Of a stretch of 52,044 nt of DNA, positions 16,868-25,279 are shown piece after piece. The stretch's first letter is position 1; every line of letters begins with the position of its first letter. Origin of the DNA: an uncultured Clostridia bacterium (GTDB taxonomy: Bacteria > Bacillota > Clostridia > Christensenellales > CAG-917); the NCBI GenBank assembly GCA_947625145.1, contig CANQNC010000008.1, positions 1 to 52,044 on the forward strand, given 5' to 3'. The position numbers and the translations under genes were made by a program. The notes under the pieces were generated by a model. It was not told where the DNA came from. It did not search any database and worked only from the letters and a program-made list of their open reading frames with translations.

Positions 16868-18006
16868 ATCAGCCCCGATATGAAGGCGTAAAGCCAATAG
16901 ACGACAAGCAACCCGATCGTGATCCACACGCCGATAAGAGGTTGATCCTTGCCTATGTTGCTTACGTCTCCCCTTACGAGCAATTCGGTGGAGATATCCC
17001 GCCACCCCTGCTTTGTGAACAGGTCGTGCAGGAAGTTGACGTAATCCCTGCAACCGCCTTTGAGGCAGGACTTATAATATCTTGTCACGGTGGGGAGCAT
17101 GTCCCTGTACGGCTTGCAAAACAGCGCCTTGAAAAATCCGACGGACGGCTTGTAGTCCTCGGGGAGGCGAATGGAATAATCCGCAAAATAGGAGCACTTC
17201 CCGCCCCCCAATCGCCAAAGCACAAACAGCAGGGACGCCAATAGGAAAAGCCCCACAGCCACGCTCGCTATCCCCGTCAGCCAATTGTAGGCGCCGAGGT
17301 TGAAGATAAGCCTGTCCACCTGAGGCAGATACGCGGTGAGCGTGATGGAGATGAAGTTGTTGAAAAAGTGTATCAGCACGCCCATAAACAGTGAGTCCGT
17401 GATGAGCACGGACAGCGCGAGCACGACGCCAAGCCCGAATTGATGCACTGTCTGCATGGGATTTGCGTGCATAAGCGAAAACATCAGCGCGGAGATCAAC
17501 ACCCCGAACCACACGTTGCGCGTGGAAAGCCCGCTAAGCGCGTTGCCGCGCACGATCAACTCCTCGCCGAACGCGGGCAAAATTGCCATCACAAACAGGG
17601 AGAGGAAGTATACGCCGACGTTGGAAAACGCGGGCATGGTCACACCCGCTCCGTCGAAGTGCATAAGGTCAAGCAACTCTTGCCACAGGTTGGCGAAAGG
17701 GAAAAACACCAAGATCGTCGCGATCGCGATGAAGGGGGCGAGAAGAAGTTGGGACAGCTTTGCGGGACGGCGTATCCTCGAGACCGCGGGTATGTCCAAC
17801 TTTCTGACAAGCCCGTAGACGATCGCGGCGGCGAGGAAGCCCACCTGCATGATCACATAGCCCACCCATGCGGACGTGGGCATTCCGTCGAAAGAGGCGC
17901 TCGAGCCTCGGAAGAACAGCATAACGAACATGCTGAGCAGATTGCTTACGCAAACGCCCAGCAACAAGATAGACGAACCCTCGCTTGCTCCGATAGTTTT
18001 TCTCAT
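16864..18006 (-). CDS. CPBP family intramembrane metalloprotease, paralogue 2
   Basis: A 380-residue polytopic protein carrying F-G-E148-E149-LIVR153-G, FSLMHANPMQ and LIHFFNN, the three CPBP active-site motifs. It differs from paralogue 1 by about 100 extra C-terminal residues: a cytoplasmic stretch with several Cys (KCSYFADYS, CKPYRD, KSCLKGGCRD) and a final helix (IGVWITIGLLVVYWLYAFI). The ATG at 18006 lies 15 nt after walJ without a strong ribosome site, suggesting translation is coupled to it. Order in the operon is walJ, this gene, paralogue 1, rlmH. Confidence 0.88.
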   Translation of the reverse strand: MRKTIGASEGSSILLLGVCVSNLLSMFVMLFFRGSSASFDGMPTSAWVGYVIMQVGFLAAAIVYGLVRKLDIPAVSRIRRPAKLSQLLLAPFIAIATILVFFPFANLWQELLDLMHFDGAGVTMPAFSNVGVYFLSLFVMAILPAFGEELIVRGNALSGLSTRNVWFGVLISALMFSLMHANPMQTVHQFGLGVVLALSVLITDSLFMGVLIHFFNNFISITLTAYLPQVDRLIFNLGAYNWLTGIASVAVGLFLLASLLFVLWRLGGGKCSYFADYSIRLPEDYKPSVGFFKALFCKPYRDMLPTVTRYYKSCLKGGCRDYVNFLHDLFTKQGWRDISTELLVRGDVSNIGKDQPLIGVWITIGLLVVYWLYAFISGLI

Positions 18007-18021
18007 AAAATCACACTCATC

Positions 18022-18798
18022 TCAGTCGATCGCGATCTGTTCGCTTCTTCTGTCCTGATGGGCGACGGAAAGCGATATATCGCTGTGCTCCTCGTCAAGC
18101 GCCCGCCTGACGGTGTCGTAGGCGAGCTGTTCGGAGTTGTTGTTTTGACTTATATGTCCGAGGATCAGGTTTTTCACGCCCTCTCCCGCGATCAACTTCG
18201 CGATCTTTGCCGAGCTGTCGTTGGAAAGATGCCCTTTGGGGGACATTATCCTCTGTTTGAGCCGAGGAGGATAGCTTCCCTCTTTAAGCATCTTCAAGTC
18301 GTGATTTGCCTCCAAAAGCACCGCCTGCGAGTCCTTGATGTTGCGCAAAAGCCCGTAGGTGGGCACCCCTATGTCCGTCGCGACGCTGCACCTCGCCCCG
18401 CCCGAAACGAAGGAGTAGGCAAGCGGATATGCGGCGTCATGCGGAATTCTGAAAGGTTGCACGCATATGTCCCCGATCTCGAAGCCCAGCTCGAAATCCT
18501 TGTCGCCGACGACGTATTTCAGCGCCCCGAATCTCAGATCTAGCTCCCGCGCTGTGAGGGGATGCGCATATATCTTGCATCTGCCCGACAGCTTTGGAAG
18601 CGCGCGAATGTGATCGTCGTGCTCGTGCGTGATCAACACGCCGTCAAGCGCGTCCACGCCCAGCCCCAACTCTTTGAGTTCGCGCTCCAGACGGGCGCAG
18701 GAAACGCCCGCGTCCACCAAAAGCGCCGTTTTTTCGGACATGATCAGCGTGGCGTTGCCCTTGCTGCCACTCGCCAAAGGAATGAGTCTCAAAGACAT
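18022..18798 (-). CDS. walJ: MBL-fold metallohydrolase, WalJ/YycJ type
   Basis: A 258-residue metallo-beta-lactamase-fold protein with ASGSKGN at the N-terminus, the metal motif H58-E-H60-D61-D62-H63, LEANHD and a C-terminal GHISQNN. These are typical of YycJ/WalJ, a predicted nuclease-like hydrolase linked in low-GC Gram-positives to the WalRK cell-wall system and to DNA metabolism. Here it is not next to walRK but inside the envelope/translation operon, 13 nt downstream of the four-helix membrane protein. The ATG at 18798 lacks a strong ribosome site, which suggests coupling. The exact substrate is unknown. Confidence 0.88.
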   Translation of the reverse strand: MSLRLIPLASGSKGNATLIMSEKTALLVDAGVSCARLERELKELGLGVDALDGVLITHEHDDHIRALPKLSGRCKIYAHPLTARELDLRFGALKYVVGDKDFELGFEIGDICVQPFRIPHDAAYPLAYSFVSGGARCSVATDIGVPTYGLLRNIKDSQAVLLEANHDLKMLKEGSYPPRLKQRIMSPKGHLSNDSSAKIAKLIAGEGVKNLILGHISQNNNSEQLAYDTVRRALDEEHSDISLSVAHQDRRSEQIAID

Positions 18799-18811
18799 AG
18801 AAGCGTTTTTG

Positions 18812-19636
18812 TCAAATCAGCGAGGTCTCTCCCTCGATAGAGTCGTCCCTCTTGTTCAGGACGCAACAGAAGATCACGGACATGACAAATATCACAGCCG
18901 TGAGCGCGAGCATCACGATGAAGATTATCCTCTCCTTGGGGATGAACGCCTTGCCCACCACGTCTATGACCAGCTCCGCGACCAAGCATCCCAGCGCGAC
19001 AAACGCGAGGATGGGAGATATGGGCCTCGGGAATTTGCCTATGATCAAGCCGATAAGGGAGGACAGCACAAGCGCGGCGAGCATGACCACGACCACGATG
19101 TTCAAAATATTGGCGGGCGGATCGAAACTGAAGCTCTTGAACTCCACCCAGATCTTGATGACGTTTATGAAGTCGAACTCGCTCATCAAGTCCTTGCCCA
19201 CGTTTGCGTAGGAGAGGAAGAAGGGCAAGATGGAAACCGCGGAAAGCAAAAACAGCAACAGGCTGAAGAGCCTCGTGGGATTGCGCTTCTTTGCCTCCTT
19301 CTCCTTTGCGACGGTTTGGAAGAGCGTGGCTTCCTCGTCCTGCGGCAGGGTCCCGCCCGCAGGTCTGCCGTCCGTGCGGAGCACTCCGCTGTCCTGCGTC
19401 ATATACGGCACGACGGCAAGAGGCACCACGATGGGTTGAAGCTGTATCGTGTTGTGCTTGGGCGCGACGATGGGCACGGGGCCGCCTATGCCGACCGTCT
19501 TCATCACAGTCACGTCCGAGCCCGCTTCGGGCTGAGGCGCGCCGTAGGCTTCGGCTTCGTACACGGGTTCCTCTTCGGGTCTAAGTTCGGGTTCGCTTGG
19601 GAAAACGACCTCGGGATTGCGTTCCTTCTTAGCCAT
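18812..19636 (-). CDS. Four-helix membrane protein with proline-rich cytoplasmic N-terminus (A)
   Basis: A 274-residue protein. Residues 1-120 are soluble, acidic and proline-rich and include QLQPIVVPLAVVPYMTQ; four membrane helices follow (roughly 122-140, 172-194, 200-222 and 238-260). The motif closely matches one in the zinc-ribbon protein two genes upstream (QMPPIVQPVAFVPYVTQ). The gene starts at ATG 19636, 21 nt after the next membrane protein gene, with AAAAGGAG upstream. Size, topology and position suggest it is related to the neighbour at 19658-20443. No named family recognised; a shared complex with the zinc-ribbon protein is inference. Confidence 0.75.
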   Translation of the reverse strand: MAKKERNPEVVFPSEPELRPEEEPVYEAEAYGAPQPEAGSDVTVMKTVGIGGPVPIVAPKHNTIQLQPIVVPLAVVPYMTQDSGVLRTDGRPAGGTLPQDEEATLFQTVAKEKEAKKRNPTRLFSLLLFLLSAVSILPFFLSYANVGKDLMSEFDFINVIKIWVEFKSFSFDPPANILNIVVVVMLAALVLSSLIGLIIGKFPRPISPILAFVALGCLVAELVIDVVGKAFIPKERIIFIVMLALTAVIFVMSVIFCCVLNKRDDSIEGETSLI

Positions 19637-19657
19637 AAAAACTCCTTTTGCTTAAAG

Positions 19658-20443
19658 CTACTTGAGATAGCCGTATTTTTCCGCGCAGACGGCGGAGCAC
19701 ACGGCGGACACAAGGAAATATCCAAGTGAGATGACCAACATACCAAACAGATCGCTCGTCTTGTAGCCGCGGATGACGGACTGTACGAAGTCTATCTTCT
19801 CCACGCCTATCGCGGGAGCGCCGACCAAAGACATGATCAAAACGCAAAGTATGCTGATGAAATATATCAGCGCCATGACCGTATAGCGCTTGTATTTTAT
19901 CCCTCCGAAAAGCCCTATCAAGGACTTCACGACGTTCAAAAGCAGGCAAACGATCCCCACGGCAAGCATAAGATCGGGCACTTCGTTTATCCACACTTGG
20001 TTGACGACAGGCCCCTTCCAGCCGTTTTGCGCGGTGATCTTGAACGCCTCTATGATGTTGTGCAAAACGTTGTAGCGCACGGGCACGTACCTGAAAGGAA
20101 GAGAGTCAAGCATCACCCCCGTCGCGCCCAAAATGTAGGGCAAGATCACGACGAGGCTTACGGCAAGCATGATCGCGCCCACGATCATGTTTTTGCTTCT
20201 GCGGCGACGCTTCCATTTTTTCGAGATATCCTGCTTTTTGGGCTGAAAATCGTTGGCGGTGGACTCGGTTTGCCTCGTTTTGTCCCCCGCTTCGGGATCG
20301 TCCAGAACCATATGCGGCTCAATGACAAACTCCTGCCTCACGGCAGGCATCACATGATAGCTCGCGTTTTGCACGGGAGTGGGCGCAAGCCTTATGCCCG
20401 CGTCGTCCACGTTGCGATTGGGTTTTGACCTATGCTCTGACAT
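19658..20443 (-). CDS. Four-helix membrane protein with cytoplasmic N-terminus (B)
   Basis: A 261-residue protein. The first ~85 residues are soluble (PTPVQNASYHVMPAVRQEF) and end in a strongly basic stretch KKWKRRRRSKN; four helices follow (about 87-108, 158-176, 187-208 and 232-252). The loop between helices 1 and 2 is long and probably extracytoplasmic. Overall plan matches protein A downstream, suggesting an old duplication. The ATG at 20443 lies 3 nt after the stop of the zinc-ribbon gene, so translation is likely coupled. Function unknown. Confidence 0.75.
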   Translation of the reverse strand: MSEHRSKPNRNVDDAGIRLAPTPVQNASYHVMPAVRQEFVIEPHMVLDDPEAGDKTRQTESTANDFQPKKQDISKKWKRRRRSKNMIVGAIMLAVSLVVILPYILGATGVMLDSLPFRYVPVRYNVLHNIIEAFKITAQNGWKGPVVNQVWINEVPDLMLAVGIVCLLLNVVKSLIGLFGGIKYKRYTVMALIYFISILCVLIMSLVGAPAIGVEKIDFVQSVIRGYKTSDLFGMLVISLGYFLVSAVCSAVCAEKYGYLK

Positions 20444-20446
20444 ATG

Positions 20447-21652
20447 TTAAACCTTGTCTCCTCTGTCGGTTGCCTTGTCCCCTTTGTCCCCTTTTTGAGG
20501 CTTCTTTTCCGCGGGTTTTACGGGCGCCGCAGGTTGAGTCGCGGGAGCGGGCCTCCTCTCCTCGGCGGGGGAATATTGCATAAGCGGCTGTTCCTGCGTC
20601 ACATAAGGCACAAATGCTACGGGCTGTACGATCGGCGGCATCTGATAGGGCTTTCCGTCCGCGCCCATCAGGAAGGGCGGAGCGTAGCCCGCGGCGGGCG
20701 AAGCGTACGGCTGCATGGGATACGGATATCCGTACGGCGGGAAAAATCCTCCCGCTTGCGATGGCCCAGAGAAGTTTGCGGGCGGCTCTCTCCTCTCCTC
20801 GGCGGGAGCGGGAGCCTCCTCCTGTTCTCTGCTCCGAGCAAACTCCTCTAGAGTGGGCATTCTCTCCCCCGCGATGTCGTTTGCGGGAGCCTCTATGACC
20901 TTGCGCTTGCGCCTGACGGGCGGATGCCTTGTGATCTTGCCCTTTGCAAGCAACAGCAGTGCGCGCGCCTTGTTTCTGCCGCAATTTGTGCATGCCGTGA
21001 CGTTGAGTGGGTTGACGGTGCCGCACGCGGGACAAACGTATGTCTCCCCCTCTATCTCGTCCTCGTCAAGCTGAGAGTAGGGATCGGCGTAGTATTTTGC
21101 GTACTCGCGAAGCGCGAACGCCATACGCTTCATCAACTCGACGTCCTCCGAGCCGAACGCTTCCAGCTTCGCCTTGTACTCCTCCACGATCTGCACGCGC
21201 TTTTGATAGTCCCTTTCGCAATCCGCGCGATAGTTTTCCACCTCGCGCATAGCCTCTTCGCGTTCCTCGTCCGCGCGCGCCCTCTTTTCGGCAAGCTCTC
21301 TTTCCACCGCCACCATACGATCGCGTTGCATGGCGTCCACGGTCATTTTGGCTTTGCGCGCTTCGAGGATGTCTCCGTCCGAGTGAGTCTCCCCCTCCAC
21401 GGCAAGCGGAGCGCCGCAACTTACGCAGAACATGGCTCCCGGCAGATTTTTCGAGCCGCAAACCGAACACACGGGCTTGCGCAAAACGGGCAATATCCCG
21501 CCGCATTTAGCGCAATATCTGCTCCCGCCGACGTTTTTGGCGCCGCATACGGGACAAACGGTCTCGTAGTTTTCCACCACGTCCGCGCCGCATGTGGGAC
21601 AAAACGCCTGTCCCGCTCTCACCTCGCTTGAGCAAATTTTACAAACAAACAT
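20447..21652 (-). CDS. Multi-zinc-ribbon protein with coiled coil and proline-rich tail
   Basis: A 401-residue cytoplasmic protein. Three zinc ribbons occur at the N-terminus (Cys 4/7/18/21, 33/36/47/50 and 62/65/76/79), then a charged coiled coil (about 95-165), a fourth ribbon (Cys 207/210/221/224), and a Pro/Tyr/Gly-rich tail (270-401) with PYGYPYPMQPYASPAAGY and QMPPIVQPVAFVPYVTQ. The last motif recurs in membrane protein A. Zinc ribbons of this double type usually mediate protein or nucleic acid contacts. It opens the group of three genes encoding it and two four-helix membrane proteins, 44 nt after glnS. A scaffold recruited to the membrane pair is a plausible but untested idea. Confidence 0.75.
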   Translation of the reverse strand: MFVCKICSSEVRAGQAFCPTCGADVVENYETVCPVCGAKNVGGSRYCAKCGGILPVLRKPVCSVCGSKNLPGAMFCVSCGAPLAVEGETHSDGDILEARKAKMTVDAMQRDRMVAVERELAEKRARADEEREEAMREVENYRADCERDYQKRVQIVEEYKAKLEAFGSEDVELMKRMAFALREYAKYYADPYSQLDEDEIEGETYVCPACGTVNPLNVTACTNCGRNKARALLLLAKGKITRHPPVRRKRKVIEAPANDIAGERMPTLEEFARSREQEEAPAPAEERREPPANFSGPSQAGGFFPPYGYPYPMQPYASPAAGYAPPFLMGADGKPYQMPPIVQPVAFVPYVTQEQPLMQYSPAEERRPAPATQPAAPVKPAEKKPQKGDKGDKATDRGDKV

Positions 21653-21696
21653 ATTTCACCCTCTTGTTGCCGCTTGCCCGTACCATGCAAGTCGGA

Positions 21697-23313
21697 TCAA
21701 TTGCCTTTGTAGCTGTCTTTGAGCCCTACGATGCTGTTGAACTCGTTGTTCTCGTTCCTCTTGATGAAGTAGCCCTCGCGCAGGAATTGGAAACGAGTGT
21801 GCACGGGAGCCTCGGCGACAAGCCTTTCCGCCTTGCCGTGAAGCACCGTCAGCGAATTGGGATTGAGCCTGTCCATATAGTCGCCGTCCCCGTCTTTGAT
21901 GAGATAGTCGAACATGTTGAGCGTGACATCCGCGCAATCGTTGGCATTGACCCAATGAATTGTGCCCTTCACCTTCATGCCGGCGCCCTCTTCGCCCGAC
22001 CTCGTGCCCTCGAGATATTCCGCATGCACGGCGATCACGTTGCCGTCCGCGTCCTTGTCGCAACCCGCATAGCGCACGATATACGCGCCTTTGAGTCGCA
22101 CGATGCCGTCCGGCTTCAAGCGGAAATACTTGGGCGGAGGATCCAAAGAGAAGTCGTCCTGTTCAATGTACAGTTCGCGCGAGAAGGTCACGGGATGCGT
22201 GCCCGAACCCTCTTTTTGCGGATTGTTTTCAATCTGCAAGATCTCGGTCTTGCCCTCGGGATAGTTGTCGATGATCAGCTTCAAGGGCTTTGTGACTACC
22301 ATTGCCCTTTGCGCTTTGAGGTTGAGGTCCTCGCGCACGCAATGCTCGAGCATGGCGATATCCACCTCGCTGTCCGCCTTTGCGACGCCTATGCGATTGC
22401 AAAAGTCCTTGATTGCCTCGGGAGTGTATCCCCTCTCCCTGATGCCCGACAGCGTGGAGAGTCTGGGATCGTCCCAACCCCAAACTATGCCCTCGTCCAC
22501 GAGCTTTTTGATGAAGCGCTTGCTCATGACCGTGTGCGTGAGGTTGAGCCTCGCAAATTCTATCTGCCTCGGCCTCGGGTCGAAGCCGCAATTCAAGGTG
22601 ACCCAATCGTAAAGGGGACGATGGTTTTCAAACTCCAACGAGCACAGCGAGTGCGTGATGCCCTCTATCGCGTCCTCGATGGGATGCGCGAAGTCATACA
22701 TGGGATATATGCACCACATATCCAAGGTGTGCGGATGCGTTGCGTGGCATATGCGATAGATCACGGGATCGCGCATATTGATGTTGGGCGAGGACATGTC
22801 TATCTTTGCCCTCAGCACCTTTTCGCCGTCAGCAAACTCCCCGTTTTTCATGCGCTCGAAGAGGTCGAGGTTCTCCTCCACAGAGCGATTTCTGTACGGG
22901 CTCTCCTGCCCCGGGACGTTGAAACTGCCCCTTGTCGCGCTGATCTGCTCGGCGGAGAGGTCGCAGACGTACGCCTTGCCGTCCTTGATCAGCTTGACCG
23001 CGCACTCGTACATTTTGCCGAAATAGTCGCTTGCGTAATACAGCCCGTCCCATTCGAAGCCCAGCCATTTGATGTCCGCTTTGATGGACTCCATATACTC
23101 CACGTCCTCTTTGGCGGGGTTGGTGTCGTCAAAGCGAAGGTTGCATTTGCCGTGATATTTTTCCTTTACGCCGAAATTGATGCACAAAGCCTTTGCGTGC
23201 CCGATATGCAAGTATCCGTTGGGTTCGGGAGGAAAACGAGTGACGATCTCCTCGACTTTGCCCTGCGCAATGTCCTCGTCAATGAAGTTTTCTATGAAAT
23301 TTCCGACGTCCAT
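21697..23313 (-). CDS. glnS: Glutaminyl-tRNA synthetase
   Basis: Class I synthetase charging tRNA-Gln directly. The HIGH-type signature is [14 protein letters not shown], the KMSKS-type loop is [11 protein letters not shown], and FDDTNPAKE and the beta-barrel anticodon domain ([12 protein letters not shown]...) follow as in bacterial GlnRS. The length of 538 residues fits. I start at ATG 23313; a TTG seven codons upstream falls on the putative ribosome site GGAGG. The start overlaps the stop of the small upstream gene (TAATG), suggesting coupled translation. Many Firmicutes lack GlnRS and use the GatCAB route, so its presence here is informative about the lineage. Confidence 0.95.
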   Translation of the reverse strand: MDVGNFIENFIDEDIAQGKVEEIVTRFPPEPNGYLHIGHAKALCINFGVKEKYHGKCNLRFDDTNPAKEDVEYMESIKADIKWLGFEWDGLYYASDYFGKMYECAVKLIKDGKAYVCDLSAEQISATRGSFNVPGQESPYRNRSVEENLDLFERMKNGEFADGEKVLRAKIDMSSPNINMRDPVIYRICHATHPHTLDMWCIYPMYDFAHPIEDAIEGITHSLCSLEFENHRPLYDWVTLNCGFDPRPRQIEFARLNLTHTVMSKRFIKKLVDEGIVWGWDDPRLSTLSGIRERGYTPEAIKDFCNRIGVAKADSEVDIAMLEHCVREDLNLKAQRAMVVTKPLKLIIDNYPEGKTEILQIENNPQKEGSGTHPVTFSRELYIEQDDFSLDPPPKYFRLKPDGIVRLKGAYIVRYAGCDKDADGNVIAVHAEYLEGTRSGEEGAGMKVKGTIHWVNANDCADVTLNMFDYLIKDGDGDYMDRLNPNSLTVLHGKAERLVAEAPVHTRFQFLREGYFIKRNENNEFNSIVGLKDSYKGN

Positions 23314-23702
23314 TATCTTTTTCCGCCTCCGCAATTGTAGTATAGGTTTATATCTTCGGACAGTATTTGCAACATGCCGTCCTCTCCTTCTTCAAAGCCG
23401 AATTTGGCAAGATATTCAAGCCCTTTGTCCGCCTTTATGAGGACGGGACTGCCCTCTTTCAGCTTGAACATGATCGCATGCATGAAAAACAGCTTGTCGC
23501 CCTCTTCTATCCCGTCCGCAAATTGCAATCTTTTTATGGTCGCGACGGGACATTCCTCCACGCCTACGCTCAGCGTGACGATCGCGCGGGGAGCCTCCCC
23601 CTCGAACATGACGAAATTCGCGCCGAACGGAGAGCCTTGGACGTGCAAAACCTTGTAGACGTCCTCAAGTTCTTCCCCCGTGACGAATTTTACAGTCAAC
23701 AT
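23313..23702 (-). CDS. Hypothetical protein coupled to glnS (129 aa), possibly GNAT-like
   Basis: A 129-residue soluble protein beginning [20 protein letters not shown]. The layout of strands and the C-terminal [18 protein letters not shown] resemble the end of GNAT acetyltransferase folds, but the acetyl-CoA loop (Q/RxxGxG/A) is not present, so the assignment is weak. The ATG at 23702 is preceded by GGGAG at 9 nt; a GTG two codons upstream is possible. It is the first gene of the minus-strand operon and its stop overlaps the start of glnS. Role unknown. Confidence 0.65.
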   Translation of the reverse strand: MLTVKFVTGEELEDVYKVLHVQGSPFGANFVMFEGEAPRAIVTLSVGVEECPVATIKRLQFADGIEEGDKLFFMHAIMFKLKEGSPVLIKADKGLEYLAKFGFEEGEDGMLQILSEDINLYYNCGGGKR

Positions 23703-23720
23703 ACGCACGCGCTCCCGCTT

Positions 23721-23736
23721 AATACTTATAAGTATT
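23721..23736. promoter_or_regulatory. Perfect 16-bp palindrome at the promoter (operator candidate)
   Basis: AATACTTATAAGTATT is a perfect inverted repeat overlapping the -10/start region of the minus-strand glnS promoter and lying upstream of the plus-strand germination operon. Its position would let a dimeric repressor block transcription, but it could also be chance in an AT-rich gap. Confidence 0.4.
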
Positions 23737-23763
23737 ATAATTCTATCCCTTGCACATTGTCAA
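23734..23763 (-). promoter_or_regulatory. Sigma-A promoter of the glnS-tadA operon
   Basis: On the minus strand TTGACA (23763-23758), an 18-nt spacer and TATAAT (23739-23734) form a near-consensus promoter about 25 nt before the GGGAG of the first gene. It probably drives the following ten genes down to tadA, since all gaps are short or overlapping. Confidence 0.75.
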
Positions 23764-23846
23764 GCGCGGATATTCAATCCTTCGATGCAAATATTGTCAA
23801 ATGCGCTCTCTTGAATAAACCCGCCCCGCTTGGCAATAATCCATGC

Positions 23847-25277
23847 GTGAAAACAGAGGACATTTTGCAACAACTCAGAGCCACTTTTTGCGAGAGCGAC
23901 GACTTGAAACTGCGCGAGCTTACCATCGCGGGCAAGCGTTGCGCGTTCGCGTTCCTTGACGGCGGGATAGACAGATTGCTGTTTGAGCAAAGCATAATCG
24001 CCCCGCTGTCCGCCGCCGAATCCTTCGAGCCTCCGTACGCGGAGAGCCTCAAAAAGTTGGTCAACTTTTCCGAAGAGGCCGCCGAGATCCCGCTGATATC
24101 CGCCCCGGGCCCCATCGCGGAGGGGGACGCGGCGCTGTTTGTGGACGGCGAGGACTCCGCGTTTGTGTTTTCGTTGCGCAAACCCGAAAAGCGTTCGGTG
24201 ACCGAACCCCCTACGTCAAGCGTGCTCAAAGGCCCGCGCGAGGGCTTCATCGAAGAGATAAAGACAAATTTGTCCATGATGAGGCGGAGGATAAAATCCC
24301 CCGATCTTGTCGTAAAGACCTTTCAGGTGGGAAGATATTCCTCCACCTCTGTCGCGGTGTTGCATATAAACGGCGTCGCGGACAAAACGGTGGTCAAACA
24401 GATATACGAAAAGATAAGCAAAATTGACATAGACGGCGTGATAGACAGCGCATATATCCTCAGCTTTTTGCAGGCGAAGCCCACGTCCATATTCCTGCAA
24501 GCGGGCACCACCGAAAAGCCGGACGTCGCAAGCGCGAAATTGCTTGAAGGACGCGTGGCGATCATAGTGGACGGCTCCCCCATCGTAGTCACCCTGCCCT
24601 ATCTGATCTTCGAGGACGTGCAGGACGGCTACGACTACTATTCGGGGGATTGGCGCGCCTCTATGATAAGGATATTCCGCATCTTGGGCGCTCTGCTTAC
24701 CATTCTTCTGCCCGGCGCATATATCGCCCTGCAAACCTATCACGTACAGCTCCTGCCCCTGAAATTTTTGATGACCCTCATGGCGGCGACCACGGGCATA
24801 CCCTTCCCGCCCGCGATAGAAATGCTTGTCGTGCTCGTGCTGTTTGAAGTGCTCAATCAAGCCTCCATTCGCATGCCGCGCTATCTTGGGATATCCCTGT
24901 CCGTGGTGGGCGCGATCGTGCTTGGGGACACCGCGGTCAAATCGGGGCTGATATCCTCGCCGTCCGTGCTTGTGATCGCGCTGTCTGCGATAGGCATATT
25001 CTGCGTGCCCGATCAGGTTGGAACAATGTCAATCTTGCGGCTTGTGTTTTTGTGCATAAGCGCGGTGACGGGCTTTGTCGGAATGATCATCTTGTCCATC
25101 GTCCTTATCGGCTATCTCGCGGGTTTGGACAACTACGGGACGCCGTATCTCGCGCCCTACGCGCCCCGCATAAACCCCGACCTGCAAGACGGCGTTTTCA
25201 AAAGCGGGACCGTGTCCATGGTGCGCCGCCCGTACTCGATCCCCACCCCAAACCGCACTCGCATGAGGAAACATTGA
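23847..25277 (+). CDS. Spore germination receptor subunit A (GerAA/GerKA family)
   Basis: The A subunit of a GerA-type nutrient receptor in the spore inner membrane. A soluble N-terminal domain (FCESDDLKLRELTIAGKRCA, FLDGGIDRLLFEQSII) is followed by the conserved PREGFIEEIKTNLSMMRRRI, NPR-like DVASAKLLEGRVAIIVDGSP, LPYLIFEDVQDGYDYY and five or so helices, ending in the typical YGTPYLAPYAP. The first codon is uncertain: no ATG or clear ribosome site is present. I use GTG at 23847 (MKTEDILQQL..., 476 aa); TTG at 23811 or 23865 are alternatives. It is followed 2 nt later by the B subunit gene. Germinant cannot be deduced. Confidence 0.9.
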   Translation: MKTEDILQQLRATFCESDDLKLRELTIAGKRCAFAFLDGGIDRLLFEQSIIAPLSAAESFEPPYAESLKKLVNFSEEAAEIPLISAPGPIAEGDAALFVDGEDSAFVFSLRKPEKRSVTEPPTSSVLKGPREGFIEEIKTNLSMMRRRIKSPDLVVKTFQVGRYSSTSVAVLHINGVADKTVVKQIYEKISKIDIDGVIDSAYILSFLQAKPTSIFLQAGTTEKPDVASAKLLEGRVAIIVDGSPIVVTLPYLIFEDVQDGYDYYSGDWRASMIRIFRILGALLTILLPGAYIALQTYHVQLLPLKFLMTLMAATTGIPFPPAIEMLVVLVLFEVLNQASIRMPRYLGISLSVVGAIVLGDTAVKSGLISSPSVLVIALSAIGIFCVPDQVGTMSILRLVFLCISAVTGFVGMIILSIVLIGYLAGLDNYGTPYLAPYAPRINPDLQDGVFKSGTVSMVRRPYSIPTPNRTRMRKH

Positions 25278-25279
25278 CT

